A DNA stretch of 33,241 nucleotides from Candidatus Hydrogenedentes bacterium UBA2224 (GCA_002348185.1 DDYW01000116.1:39294-72534), one strand, 5' to 3'; positions 16,349-25,234 are shown, counted from the stretch's first letter. The notes: generated from the sequence alone by a model not told the origin. Made by a program: numbers and translations.

Positions 16349-16441
16349 GCGCAGGCGTCTCGCCTGCATTCTGGGCTTCGGGGGGCGAACCGGATGCAGG
16401 CGAGACGCCTGCGCTACAAGACGCGAGACGCCTGCGCTACA
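16349..16441. repeat. REP-like palindromic repeat with a direct partial copy
   Basis: A perfect 21-bp inverted repeat has arms at 16349-16369 and 16394-16414; each arm is itself nearly palindromic around GCAGGCGTCTCGCCTGC. The 19-base unit GCGAGACGCCTGCGCTACA at 16400-16418 recurs directly at 16423-16441. A 14-base part, CCTGCGCTACAAGA (16408-16421), appears again downstream of hisF at 33087-33100. It lies between the convergent prepilin and mutase genes. Dispersed intergenic elements of this kind (REP or small non-autonomous elements) are the likely explanation. Confidence 0.7.
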
Positions 16442-16457
16442 TCGGAAGGCCCCGGGG

Positions 16458-17825
16458 TTACTTGTTCAGCTCAGTGACCTTCTTCTCGATGAGCCGCTGG
16501 ATCTCTTTCAGGCGTTTTGGAGTATCGGCTTCGCAGCGCATGACCAGCACCGGCGAGGTGTTCGAGGCACGGAGCAGTCCCCAGCCGTCCTCAAACTCGA
16601 TCCGCGCACCGTCAATGGTGATGACCTTGAGCCCCAGATCGTCTTTAAAATACCGGGTCGCCTGTTTGACGATCTCGAATTTGCGCGATTCGTCGGTTTC
16701 AATGCGGATTTCCTCGGTCACATAGGTCTTGGGCACGTCCCCGAGGAGTTCGCTCAGGGGCTTCTTCGTGCCGCCCAGGATTTCGAGCAGCCGCGCGCCG
16801 GCATAGACGGCGTCGTCAAAGCCGTACCAGCGGTGTTTAAAGAACATGTGGCCGCTCATCTCGCCGGCGAGCTGCGCGTTGAATTTCTTCATCGCGGCCT
16901 TGATCAGCGAGTGGCCCGTTCGCCACATGATCGCCTTGCCTCCGTGCGCCTCGATATCCGCGTACAGGGTTCGGGAGCCTTTTACCTCCGAGATGATGGT
17001 GGCGCCCGGCTTCTCTTTCAGAATGTGCCGCGCAAAGAGAATCAGGAGCTTGTCGCCAAAGATGACTTCCCCCTTCTCGTTCACGACGCCGATGCGGTCG
17101 CCGTCGCCATCAAACCCGATGCCGCAATCCGCTCCGGTGCGTTTCACGGTGGCGATGAGCTTGGTCAGGTTCTTGGGGACGGTGGGATCCGGGTGGTGGT
17201 TGGGGAACCGGCCGTCCACGTCGCAGTACAGGGGGATCACCTCGCAGCCCAACTGCTCGTAGAGCGGAACGCCCACGGGGCCGCTGGCGCCGTTGCCCGC
17301 GTCAACTACCACCTTCAGGCGGCGCTTCACATGAATGCTCCGCACCACTCGGGCCAGGTATTTGGGCAACAGGTCCATGCGCGTGATCGTGACCGGTTTC
17401 CGGGCTTTCGGAAACGTGTCGCCCAGGGCCACCCGGTACAGCTTCTGGATCTCTTCTCCGTGTATGGTCGATGTGCCGACGGCCACCTTCATCCCGTTGT
17501 ACTCCTTGGGATTGTGGCTCGCGGTGATCATCACCCCGCCGTCTACCGGCAACGTGAACAGCCCGAAATAGCACAGCGGCGTCGGCACCTGCCCGATGTC
17601 GATCACATTCACCCCCGCCCCCGTGATCCCGTCCATGACCGCGTGCGCATACGAACGCGAGGTCAGGCGGCCATCGTGGGCGACGACGAAGCAGTTTTTC
17701 TTGCGCTTGCCGCGCGTGTACGCCACAATGGCCTGTCCGAGGCGCTCGTAGATCTCTTCGGTCACATCGGTGCCGGCGATACCCCGGATGTCGTATTCAC
17801 GGAAAATCTGCGGGTTCAACTTCAT
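16458..17825 (-). CDS. manB: Phosphomannomutase/phosphoglucomutase
   Basis: A 455-residue alpha-D-phosphohexomutase close to bifunctional AlgC-type PMM/PGM, which moves phosphate between C1 and C6 of mannose or glucose. It supplies precursors for LPS, exopolysaccharide and GDP-mannose. It begins MKLNPQIFREYDIRG; the phosphoserine is Ser103 in TASHNP, the Mg loop is DGDGDR (239-244), the sugar-binding loop is GEMSGH, and the phosphate-binding loop RASNTSPVL lies near the C-terminus. GGGGAGG stands 11 bases before the ATG. All domains are complete. It is divergent from the DUF202 gene. Confidence 0.93.
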   Translation of the reverse strand: MKLNPQIFREYDIRGIAGTDVTEEIYERLGQAIVAYTRGKRKKNCFVVAHDGRLTSRSYAHAVMDGITGAGVNVIDIGQVPTPLCYFGLFTLPVDGGVMITASHNPKEYNGMKVAVGTSTIHGEEIQKLYRVALGDTFPKARKPVTITRMDLLPKYLARVVRSIHVKRRLKVVVDAGNGASGPVGVPLYEQLGCEVIPLYCDVDGRFPNHHPDPTVPKNLTKLIATVKRTGADCGIGFDGDGDRIGVVNEKGEVIFGDKLLILFARHILKEKPGATIISEVKGSRTLYADIEAHGGKAIMWRTGHSLIKAAMKKFNAQLAGEMSGHMFFKHRWYGFDDAVYAGARLLEILGGTKKPLSELLGDVPKTYVTEEIRIETDESRKFEIVKQATRYFKDDLGLKVITIDGARIEFEDGWGLLRASNTSPVLVMRCEADTPKRLKEIQRLIEKKVTELNK

Positions 17826-17922
17826 AGCGGCAACGCCTCCCCTGACTCTTGTCGTTCATCCGTGAAAAGGGTAACAGTCCCGCGTTCCCCAAGCAAGATC
17901 CACGCAGTCCGCCCGGTCCCCA

Positions 17923-17931
17923 TGGTATACT
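17923..17931 (+). promoter_or_regulatory. Extended -10 promoter of the DUF202 gene
   Basis: TGGTATACT combines an extended TG element with a TATACT -10 box (5/6). No good -35 box is visible, as expected for extended -10 promoters. The implied leader is about 65-70 bases. Confidence 0.35.
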
Positions 17932-17952
17932 GCGTCCTGTTCAGGGAGTAAA

Positions 17953-17980
17953 GGCGGGCTGTGCCGGCGCGCACCCCGCC
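17953..17980 (+). promoter_or_regulatory. Leader hairpin upstream of the DUF202 gene
   Basis: GGCGGG and CCCGCC pair at the base, with a second inner stem (TGTGC with GCGCA, one G-U pair) below a CGGC tip. It ends 24 bases before the start codon, just ahead of the GGAGG ribosome site. It could stabilise the leader or act as a weak attenuator. Confidence 0.3.
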
Positions 17981-18004
17981 TGGCGATATACCGGAGGATC
18001 CGTT

Positions 18005-18364
18005 GTGACCACGCGCCCATCGCTCTATGCCCGATTCGCCGACACTACGCTGATCCTGCGGGATGAACTGGCCATCGAGCGCACCCTGCTCGCAAACGAA
18101 CGCACCCTGTTGGCGTATCTTCGTTCCGGTGTCGCCTTGCTTATCGCGGGCGTCACCATGATCCATTTCTCCGAGCAGGGATGGTTTCTGCTGATTGGCT
18201 GCTCCTGCCTGCCTGCCGGAATCGTCTGCGCCATCATGGGCGTGGTCCGTTTTCGCCGCGTGAACCGGTCGATGCGCTCAATACGCGAGCGGCGCGGCGA
18301 ACCGCTTCCCGCCGCGGCCCCCCCCGTACCTTCTGTTGCCAGGGAGGATGACGCGGCTGTCTGA
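18005..18364 (+). CDS. DUF202 family small membrane protein
   Basis: A 119-residue inner-membrane protein. LANERTLLAYLRSGVALLIA followed by a second hydrophobic segment (GWFLLIGCSCLPAGIVCAIMG) is the DUF202/YidH pattern. The basic stretch RRVNRSMRSIRERRGE comes next and then an Ala/Pro-rich tail. Function is unknown in the family. GTG at 18005 has GGAGG seven bases upstream, so I prefer it over the longer open frame. It converges with the PP2C gene, leaving 29 bases between stops. Confidence 0.82.
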   Translation: MTTRPSLYARFADTTLILRDELAIERTLLANERTLLAYLRSGVALLIAGVTMIHFSEQGWFLLIGCSCLPAGIVCAIMGVVRFRRVNRSMRSIRERRGEPLPAAAPPVPSVAREDDAAV

Positions 18365-18393
18365 GACGCCAGGACTGCCTCAGCACAGCCTTC

Positions 18394-19302
18394 TCAGGAG
18401 AACAGCGACCGCAAGCGGGCGAAAAACCCGGCTTTTCCAAGCGGCGCTCGACGCGCGCCATGGTGAACTGCCGTTTTTTCGGGCGGCCGCGTGAGCCGGA
18501 CCAGCGCCACCGTGATGTTGTCCGGCCCGCCTCCCTGAAGCGCTCTGCCCACCAGCATGCGCGAGGCACCCTTCAGGTTGTCGACGTCCATCGACTCGTG
18601 GATGGCCGACTGTTCCACGACACCGCACAGCCCGTCCGAGCAGATGAGGAGGGTGTCCCTGTCTTTGACCGGGAAGGTGTAGAGGTCGACTTTCACGTCC
18701 TCTTTGGTGCCTACGGCGCGCGTAATGAGGTTCTTCATCGTGTGGTTGCGCGCCTCTTGCTCGGAAATGATGCCGTTGCGGAGCTGTTCGGCCACGAGCG
18801 AATGATCGTGGGTGATCTGGTAAATCCCCTCGCCTTTCCGGCTCAGGTAGACCCGGCTGTCGCCCACATGCGCCACATAAGCGTTGCTGCCGTGCAGCAC
18901 CAGCGCCGATACCGTGGTGCCCATGCCATAGTATTCCGGCCGGTTCTCGGCCTCCTCAAAGACCCGGCGGTTGGCTTCCCGTATGGCGTCGCGCAGGCGC
19001 GAGGGAATGGCATGCCCGTCGGGACCGGAAAGATAGGTTTCAGCGATGGTCTGAAGGGCAAGCTTGCTTGCCAGCGCGCCGCCGCTGACGCCGCCCATGC
19101 CGTCTGCCACCGCGAACAGACGTCCCCGGTCGTGCACCTGGGACGCATCCTGCGGAATGCACAGCATGCACCCGTCTTCGTTGTGCTCTCTCTTTTCGCC
19201 GACGTCCGAAAGAAGATGCGCCTGAAGTTCAGGGCATTTCCAGGAATACTCAAAATTCTCGGCGTTTGCGGGGCCAACTTCTACAATGCGTTTTGGGGCC
19301 AT
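18394..19302 (-). CDS. PP2C-type Ser/Thr protein phosphatase
   Basis: A 302-residue PPM-family phosphatase that removes phosphate from Ser/Thr residues using two metal ions. The motifs are in order: SDVGEKREHNEDG (metal and phosphate binding, Asp and Arg retained), VADGMGG, GMGTT, VGDSRVYL, CSDGL and GGGPDNIT. About 35 basic residues follow the domain. Bacterial relatives often oppose Hanks-type kinases. None is in this window. It lies directly downstream of the response regulator but has its own predicted promoter in the 126-base gap. Confidence 0.93.
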   Translation of the reverse strand: MAPKRIVEVGPANAENFEYSWKCPELQAHLLSDVGEKREHNEDGCMLCIPQDASQVHDRGRLFAVADGMGGVSGGALASKLALQTIAETYLSGPDGHAIPSRLRDAIREANRRVFEEAENRPEYYGMGTTVSALVLHGSNAYVAHVGDSRVYLSRKGEGIYQITHDHSLVAEQLRNGIISEQEARNHTMKNLITRAVGTKEDVKVDLYTFPVKDRDTLLICSDGLCGVVEQSAIHESMDVDNLKGASRMLVGRALQGGGPDNITVALVRLTRPPEKTAVHHGARRAPLGKAGFFARLRSLFS

Positions 19303-19378
19303 CTGCCCATGGTGTCCTTTGGAGAACCGGACGCGTCAACCGTGCCCAGACTGACTGATTCACTGCGGTCAAGGCGCT

Positions 19379-19407
19379 ATTTTAATACGATCCGCTTCCG
19401 GGTGCAA
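19379..19407 (-). promoter_or_regulatory. Predicted promoter of the PP2C gene
   Basis: On the minus strand TTGCAC (19407-19402, 3/6) and TAAAAT (19384-19379, 5/6) are 17 bases apart, in an AT-rich patch just after the response-regulator stop. The leader is about 70 bases. Confidence 0.45.
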
Positions 19408-19428
19408 TTTTCGAGTTTTTACGTTGTT

Positions 19429-20808
19429 TCACGGCTCCGGACACTCGGGCGGAGGATGAATCCCCAACTGGTCCATCTTGTATTTGAGAATCCTCCGCGT
19501 GGTGCCCAGCGATTCCGCTGCGCGCGATTGCACGTACTCCGCCCGCTCGAGCGCCCGCAGAATCAGATGCCGCTCGAGACGGGCCGTGGCCTCTTCGATG
19601 GGCAGCCCCTCGAACTCCGACAGGGCTTCCGCGGAACGTTCTTTACGAACCCGGGCCAGCCCTTCCAGGTGCGCTATGTCAATCACCGGGGCGTCCGCAT
19701 GATGTACGAGGACCCGCTCCACGATGTTCTCCAGCTCGCGCACGTTCCCGGGCCACTCGTGCGAGGCGAGCTGCGCCAGGGCCTCGGGCGTGAACCGTGT
19801 CGCCCGCGCATTGACCCGCGGCGCGTGCTTGGCCAGGAAATGCGCCGTGAGCAGGGGAATGTCTTCCCGGCGCCGCCGCAACGGCGGCATCTCGATCGGA
19901 ATGACGTTCACCCGGTAAAACAGATCTTCCCGAAACCCGCCCTCCTGGATGCGTTCCTGGAGGTCCCGGTTGGTCGCGCAGATGAACCGCACGTCCGATT
20001 CGATGGCCTTGCTGCTGCCCACGGGATAGAACTGCCCGTCCTGCAACACCCGCAGGAGTTTCGCCTGGGCGTCGAGGGGCATTTCGCCGATTTCGTCGAG
20101 GAACAGCGTGCCCTTGTCGGCCACCTGAATCTTGCCCACGCGCTTTTCGACGGCGCTGGTGAACGCGCCCCGCTCGTGCCCGAAAAGTTCGCTTTCAACC
20201 AGATGCTCGGGAATCGCGCAGCACGACACCGGGACGAACGCCTCGGCCTTGCGCGGCCCGCCCGAATGAATGCACCGCGCCAGCAAGTCCTTGCCGGTTC
20301 CGCTTTCGCCGGAGATAAGCACGGTCGAATCCACCCGCATCGCTTTCCGGGCAAGTTCCAGGACCCGGGTGAGCGCGGGACTCTCCCCGACGATGGCGCC
20401 GAATCCCCGCGCGTCGGATTCCCGGAGCACGGTCAGCGCTTGTTCGTGACGGTGCTGGGTGAGCGCCCGCTCGACCGTCAGGAGGATCTCGTCCACGTCG
20501 AACGGTTTCAAGATGTAATCGTAGGCCCCGCGTTTCATGGCCTTTACCGCCATGTCGACGCTTTTGTGCGCGGTAACGACGATGACGGGAAGATCCCATT
20601 CGCGGGCCGCGATTTCTTCAAGCACGTCCATGCCCGACAGGCCCGGCATCATCAGGTCGAGAATCGCGAGGTCCACGTGACTTGTCTCGAGGAGGCGCAA
20701 CGCCGACGCGCCGTCCTCGGCATGGATGACGCGGTACGTGCCCGACAGAATCACATCGTACGAGGTGCGGACGCTGCGTTCATCGTCAATCGCCAGGATG
20801 GTCTGCAT
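19429..20808 (-). CDS. NtrC-family sigma54-dependent response regulator (GAFTSA variant)
   Basis: A 459-residue regulator with receiver, AAA+ and Fis-type HTH domains. The receiver has Asp8/Asp9, the phospho-acceptor Asp51, Thr79 and Lys101. The AAA+ domain has Walker A GESGTGKD (167-174), Walker B GTLFLDEIGEM, and an HEWPGNVRELEN motif. The sigma54-contact loop reads GAFTSA (214-219) instead of GAFTGA; Ser218 is encoded at 20157-20155. The C-terminal helices (SRAAESLGTTRRILKYKMDQLG) form the DNA-binding domain. The ATG lies within the last codons of the upstream kinase gene (23-base overlap), so the two are translated together. Confidence 0.95.
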   Translation of the reverse strand: MQTILAIDDERSVRTSYDVILSGTYRVIHAEDGASALRLLETSHVDLAILDLMMPGLSGMDVLEEIAAREWDLPVIVVTAHKSVDMAVKAMKRGAYDYILKPFDVDEILLTVERALTQHRHEQALTVLRESDARGFGAIVGESPALTRVLELARKAMRVDSTVLISGESGTGKDLLARCIHSGGPRKAEAFVPVSCCAIPEHLVESELFGHERGAFTSAVEKRVGKIQVADKGTLFLDEIGEMPLDAQAKLLRVLQDGQFYPVGSSKAIESDVRFICATNRDLQERIQEGGFREDLFYRVNVIPIEMPPLRRRREDIPLLTAHFLAKHAPRVNARATRFTPEALAQLASHEWPGNVRELENIVERVLVHHADAPVIDIAHLEGLARVRKERSAEALSEFEGLPIEEATARLERHLILRALERAEYVQSRAAESLGTTRRILKYKMDQLGIHPPPECPEP

Positions 20809-22720
20809 GGCTGGTCTGACTCGATGGCACGCTCAAGGCGAAGGTGCTGCCGCCCTCTTCGCTTGACAGGAGCTTCAGTTCGCCCCGGTGCTGTTTGATG
20901 ATGCGGTTCGCGGTCGTTAATCCCAATCCCATCCCCTGTTCCTTGGTGCTGAAGAACGGCATGAAGATCAGTGGCGCATCCTGTTCCGGAATGCCGGGTC
21001 CCGAGTCGTGGACCATCACCTCGCAGCGGTCGCTGCCAGAGCGCGTGCTGACGTTGAGCTTGCCGCCGCCGGGCATCGCGTCAATGCTGTTCTGTACGAC
21101 GTTGTGCAACGCTTGCGCGAAGTAAACGGGGTCGAGCTCCACATCGGGCAAATTGGGATCGTAGGCGGTCTCGACCTCGATCGACCGGGCGCGCAGTTCG
21201 TCCTCGAACGACCGCAATACGCCTTTCACGGTGTCGTTGATGTTGGCCTGCTTGAGCGTGAGACGGGGGTGGCGAGCGAACTCAAACAGGGTTTCGGCCA
21301 CGTTGTTGATGCGCGCGATCTCCTGCTGCACCGTCTCGCTGAACGCCTGGCGGAAGTCTTCGGTATCGTATTTCTTGGGCAGCAGTTGGGCAAACGTGTT
21401 GATGGCCACCATCGGGTTCTTGATCTCCTGGGCCACGCGCGACGCCAGGTATTCCCAGAAGGGGCTGTACGCGATGTCCTCCCGCGACGCCTGTTCTTCC
21501 GGAAGCCGCGAGAACACCACCACCACGCCGCCGTCGTCGAGCGGGGTCGCGCTCAGTCCCAGGGTGGCGTTAATCGCGGGGTCGTGCACCTCCTGGCGCA
21601 GGCGCGGCTTGCCCTCTTTCATGGTGCGCAGGATGACGTCGGCGAACCCCGAACCCAGCTTCTGCACGCTGCGGCCAAGCACATCCGTGCCGCGCACCTG
21701 CAGAATGCGCTCCGTCGCCTTGTTCATCAGCGAAACGCGGCGGTCCGGCGATACCACCACCACGCCTGTGCGCAAATTGCCCAGCACAGCATCCAGACGG
21801 TGCTGCTGGCGGTAGACGTTCTGATACAACTCCGCGTTTTCGAGCGAGGTCGACGCGCTGCGCGCCAGCGCCGTCAGCAGATCGCGTTCTTCCATGCTGT
21901 AATTGATGCCGGACGATTTTTCGCCCAGCACCAGCGCGCCGCAAACCCGGCCGCTGACCAGAAGCGGCGCCGCCAGTCGCGCCCCAAGCACCTGGAGCTC
22001 CTTCATCGTCTCGTCATCGGCCCCGTTGGTCAAGCGGTCGATGAGACAGACGTGCTGCTCCAGCCAGCGCATCAGACCGTCCGAAAACCCGAACCGCAAC
22101 GAATCGGACAGTCCGTTGGGCAGCCCCGCGCTCGCGACGACCCGGACGCCCTCGCCCTCGGTTTCCAGGAGCACCGCGCACCGCGCCGCGTGAAACACGT
22201 CGGCCAGGGCGTCCGACAGGCTGCACGCCAGTTGTTGCGGGTCCCGCATGTGCCCGGAGAGACGGCTCAACCACCGCAGGGCCGTCTGATGCTGGCCGAT
22301 CGCGGCGGCGTGGGACACTTCCATGACGGCCGGACCCGGCATCGGCAGGGTTCTCGGATCCGGATACTCTCCCCGGGCCACGCATTTGTCCATCGCCGCC
22401 CGGAGCGCTTCGCAGGAGAAGGGTTTGGGGATGCACTCCCGCGCTCCGGCCAGCAGGAAGTGCGCGCGCGTTTCCTGGTCATTGCGGGTCGACAACACGA
22501 TCAGGGGGATGCCCGGCGTGTTCTCCCGGAGGCGGCCCACCGCGGAATCGCTCACCGCCACCGCATCGTCCACGATCAGCACGTCGGGTTGCAGGGAGAT
22601 CAGCCGGCGCAGGGCCGTATCCACCGTCGTCTCGAATAACACCAGATCGGTTTCAGGCAACGCCGCCCGCAACGAGGCCCGCAGCCCCTGGTCGTCGGCT
22701 ATGATAAGCACCACCTTCAT
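20786..22720 (-). CDS. Hybrid sensor kinase (REC-GAF-PAS-HisKA-HATPase) lacking the phospho-His
   Basis: A 644-residue soluble protein. Residues 1-120 form a receiver with Asp9/Asp10, phospho-acceptor Asp51 (VLIVDD), Ser77/Thr78 and Lys99. A GAF domain (about 160-300) and a PAS domain (about 310-400) follow. The dimerisation helix reads SRVAQEIKNPMVAINTF: Gln431 (CAG, 21430-21428) replaces the phosphorylated His. The adjacent Glu, Lys, Asn and Pro are intact. The ATP-binding domain is complete: N box VVQNSIDAM, G1 DSGPGIP, F box FFSTKE and G2 GMGLGL. I infer it cannot phosphorylate itself in the usual way but may bind ATP, accept phosphate on its receiver or form dimers with the upstream kinase. 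It starts three bases after that gene. Confidence 0.92.
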   Translation of the reverse strand: MKVVLIIADDQGLRASLRAALPETDLVLFETTVDTALRRLISLQPDVLIVDDAVAVSDSAVGRLRENTPGIPLIVLSTRNDQETRAHFLLAGARECIPKPFSCEALRAAMDKCVARGEYPDPRTLPMPGPAVMEVSHAAAIGQHQTALRWLSRLSGHMRDPQQLACSLSDALADVFHAARCAVLLETEGEGVRVVASAGLPNGLSDSLRFGFSDGLMRWLEQHVCLIDRLTNGADDETMKELQVLGARLAAPLLVSGRVCGALVLGEKSSGINYSMEERDLLTALARSASTSLENAELYQNVYRQQHRLDAVLGNLRTGVVVVSPDRRVSLMNKATERILQVRGTDVLGRSVQKLGSGFADVILRTMKEGKPRLRQEVHDPAINATLGLSATPLDDGGVVVVFSRLPEEQASREDIAYSPFWEYLASRVAQEIKNPMVAINTFAQLLPKKYDTEDFRQAFSETVQQEIARINNVAETLFEFARHPRLTLKQANINDTVKGVLRSFEDELRARSIEVETAYDPNLPDVELDPVYFAQALHNVVQNSIDAMPGGGKLNVSTRSGSDRCEVMVHDSGPGIPEQDAPLIFMPFFSTKEQGMGLGLTTANRIIKQHRGELKLLSSEEGGSTFALSVPSSQTSHADHPGD

Positions 22721-22723
22721 CGC

Positions 22724-25234
22724 CTACTTCTCGCCCCCCAATGACGCCATCTCCCGAACAAGGGGAAACGCCACACTGAACGTCGCGCCTTGGCCCGGCG
22801 CGCTTTCAACGTTGATCGTGCCCCCGTGTTCCGCAACGATACCATGCACTACGGAAAGCCCGAGGCCGCTGCCATGCTCCTTCGTTGTATGGAAGGGGTT
22901 GAAGATCACCTCGAGCTGGTCTTCAGGAATGCCGGGACCCGTATCTTGCACGCTTACGACGACACTTTCAACATCCTGCACCGGCCTGTGCCATCCCCGC
23001 TGCAAGCGCATGCGCCCGTGAGTTGCGGAAAGCCGCAGCTCACCGCCCTTAGTTTGCCCCATAGCCTCTATTGCATTCAAGACTAAATTCAAAAACACCT
23101 GGTGAAGCTGCTGGTCGTCGCAATTCACGAAAAACTCGGGTTCCGAAAACCGGCTTTCCACGCTAATCCCGGCCTTGATCGCCTGGTTCTCCGTCAACAT
23201 CACCACGTCCTGCACGATTTTACAGATGTTCCGGGGGGCAAAGCTGGCGGGACGCGGCCGCGCAAAGTCCAGAAGCCGGCTCACGATCGAATCGATACGC
23301 TCTACCGCGCTCAGCACGACTTCAGTAAAGGTCGTTCGGAATTCCTCGTCCTTGTAGCGCGTGGGCAGCAATTGCGTGAACGTCTTGACCGACACCAGCG
23401 GATTCTTGATCTCATGCGCCATGCCCGCCGCCAGCGTGCCCAGGGACGACAGGCGGTCCGCCCGCTGCACGTTCTGTTCCAGGCGCTTGACCGTGCTCAG
23501 GTCGTAGATCATCACCATGGCGCCCTTCAGGCTGCCGTCCGTCGAGGTCAGGCACGAGGCCGACATCGCCACGGGGGTTTCAATCCCGTCCGGCCGCCGC
23601 AGGCGCGTCTCGTAATCTTCCAGGTCGTATCCGGTGGCCAGGGTGCGTTCCAGCACGTCCGCAATCTGCTCCGGCAAGGCGCTCAGCTCATGGCCGGGGC
23701 GAATGTCGCCCACAAATTCCGATGCGGCCTGATTCACGGTCTGCACGCGCCCGTTCATGTCCACCGCGAGCACGCCGCCCCGCATGCTGGCCAGAATCCG
23801 GGCCCGGTGCAGGTTGGCTTCCTCCAGCTTCCGGTACAGCCGCGCATTCTCAATCGAGGTCGACAGCGGGCCCGCCACCGTGGCGAAGACCGCCATGTCC
23901 TCACTGCTGTAAATGTCCTGCGAGCGCTTTTGCCCCAGCGTCAGCAGGCCGATGAAATCCGCCATCGAGCGCAGCGGAACGCACAGGTAGGCTTCCAGTT
24001 CGGCCAGATGATGCGCGACCCGCGCATGCTCCGGCGTCGGCCGGCCGTGGATCATCTCTTCCAGGGCCACTGGCGACGGGCGATGGCGCATGTAGTGCAG
24101 CAGCTCGCCGTAGTCTCTAAGCACCCGCCCCTTTTCCGCCGGTTCCGTGGAATACTCGGTGACCAGCACCCCCGGCTTGGTCTCGCTCACGAGCATGACC
24201 CGCACCGCCCGCGCCCCAACGGTTTCCTGGATGTCCTTGCCCACCTGTTCGAGGAGCTCGTCCAGTTGCACGATGTGGCTGGCGGACCGGCTGACGCGGC
24301 GAAGCAACGCGTGCACGTCATACCGGCGCTTCAGCACCACGCGTTCGAGAAACAGCTGGACGTGTTCCTTGATGGGTTCCAGGACCAGCGCGATCACGAG
24401 CGCGGCGAGCAGGGTAGGGCCCACATACAGTTTCCCGGACCCGCTGCTGAACGTCCAGTGAACCAGGGAAATCGTGCCAATGAAGATCAGCGCGACGACC
24501 GCCGTCGATATGGCATAGACCGTGGTGCGCGAGAGAATGAACCAGATATCGAGCAGATGATACCGCACCATAGCGTAGGCAAACGTGCCCATCATCAGAA
24601 CCAGAAACACGGGACCGTAGGCCTCCGTATTGTCCTGGCCCAGGGCGGGACCAACTACATTGGTCAGGGTCGCCAGGGTGGTGAATGCGGCGGTCCCGAG
24701 AAGCACGTGCTGGATCTGGCGCCGCTCGATTCCGGTGCTGCGCAGCAACTTCCGAATGAGCAACGGGAACCCGTAGAGCATCGTAATCCCGATCGAACCC
24801 GCCATGATCAGAAAGACCGGGCCGTATGTAACACCCGGCGGCGCGTCCGGCGACACTCGCAACTGCGCTGGATCAACGTAGTAGGGCGTAAACGCCCCGA
24901 TCGACGAGGCGACGGCCAGAAGCAGCAGAATCACGAGTACGGCGCGCGAGCCTTCAAAGCGATGGCCCGGAAACACGCACACGAAAATGTGGTAGGTGAC
25001 GGGTATGAAACTCGAGACCACGAACGTCGCGCGCAGCCAGAACATGGCCCAGCCCGCTTCGTGCGCGTGAACAATGACGACGACCCCGAGGGTCCACAAT
25101 CCGAGATTCAACGCCAGGGCCGCAAACGCGCGGTGAGCCCGCTTGTAGGGGTTCCGCGCCAGTACGAGGGCCCCCAGTCCCAGACAGGCAACGGCTGAGA
25201 CTATGTGCAGGACTGTGGCTTGGAATACACTCAT
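22724..25234 (-). CDS. Membrane histidine kinase, 7TM-GAF-PAS-HisKA-HATPase
   Basis: An 836-residue sensor. Residues 1-260 contain seven hydrophobic helices like the HisKA_7TM sensor domain, similar in layout to PrsK of exosortase systems. A GAF domain follows (about 320-480) and then a PAS domain (about 490-590). The H-box AAGMAHEIKNPLVSVKTF carries His607. The ATP-binding domain has NLVLNAIEAM, DTGPGIP, NPFHTTKE and GSGLGLSVV. All kinase motifs are intact. The HisKA helix is closely similar to that of the downstream kinase, so the two are probably paralogues. Its ATG overlaps the ketosynthase stop by four bases. Confidence 0.93.
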   Translation of the reverse strand: MSVFQATVLHIVSAVACLGLGALVLARNPYKRAHRAFAALALNLGLWTLGVVVIVHAHEAGWAMFWLRATFVVSSFIPVTYHIFVCVFPGHRFEGSRAVLVILLLLAVASSIGAFTPYYVDPAQLRVSPDAPPGVTYGPVFLIMAGSIGITMLYGFPLLIRKLLRSTGIERRQIQHVLLGTAAFTTLATLTNVVGPALGQDNTEAYGPVFLVLMMGTFAYAMVRYHLLDIWFILSRTTVYAISTAVVALIFIGTISLVHWTFSSGSGKLYVGPTLLAALVIALVLEPIKEHVQLFLERVVLKRRYDVHALLRRVSRSASHIVQLDELLEQVGKDIQETVGARAVRVMLVSETKPGVLVTEYSTEPAEKGRVLRDYGELLHYMRHRPSPVALEEMIHGRPTPEHARVAHHLAELEAYLCVPLRSMADFIGLLTLGQKRSQDIYSSEDMAVFATVAGPLSTSIENARLYRKLEEANLHRARILASMRGGVLAVDMNGRVQTVNQAASEFVGDIRPGHELSALPEQIADVLERTLATGYDLEDYETRLRRPDGIETPVAMSASCLTSTDGSLKGAMVMIYDLSTVKRLEQNVQRADRLSSLGTLAAGMAHEIKNPLVSVKTFTQLLPTRYKDEEFRTTFTEVVLSAVERIDSIVSRLLDFARPRPASFAPRNICKIVQDVVMLTENQAIKAGISVESRFSEPEFFVNCDDQQLHQVFLNLVLNAIEAMGQTKGGELRLSATHGRMRLQRGWHRPVQDVESVVVSVQDTGPGIPEDQLEVIFNPFHTTKEHGSGLGLSVVHGIVAEHGGTINVESAPGQGATFSVAFPLVREMASLGGEK

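Noticed and set aside
16400..16441. CRISPR-like direct repeats
   Set aside because: Only two units with a 4-base gap, no spacers and no cas genes; better explained as a REP-like element.
21008..25198. Long plus-strand open frames across the kinase genes (543 and 698 residues)
   Set aside because: They are antisense to strongly conserved kinase domains. Their His/Arg/Gln-rich composition is typical of a GC-rich reverse frame.
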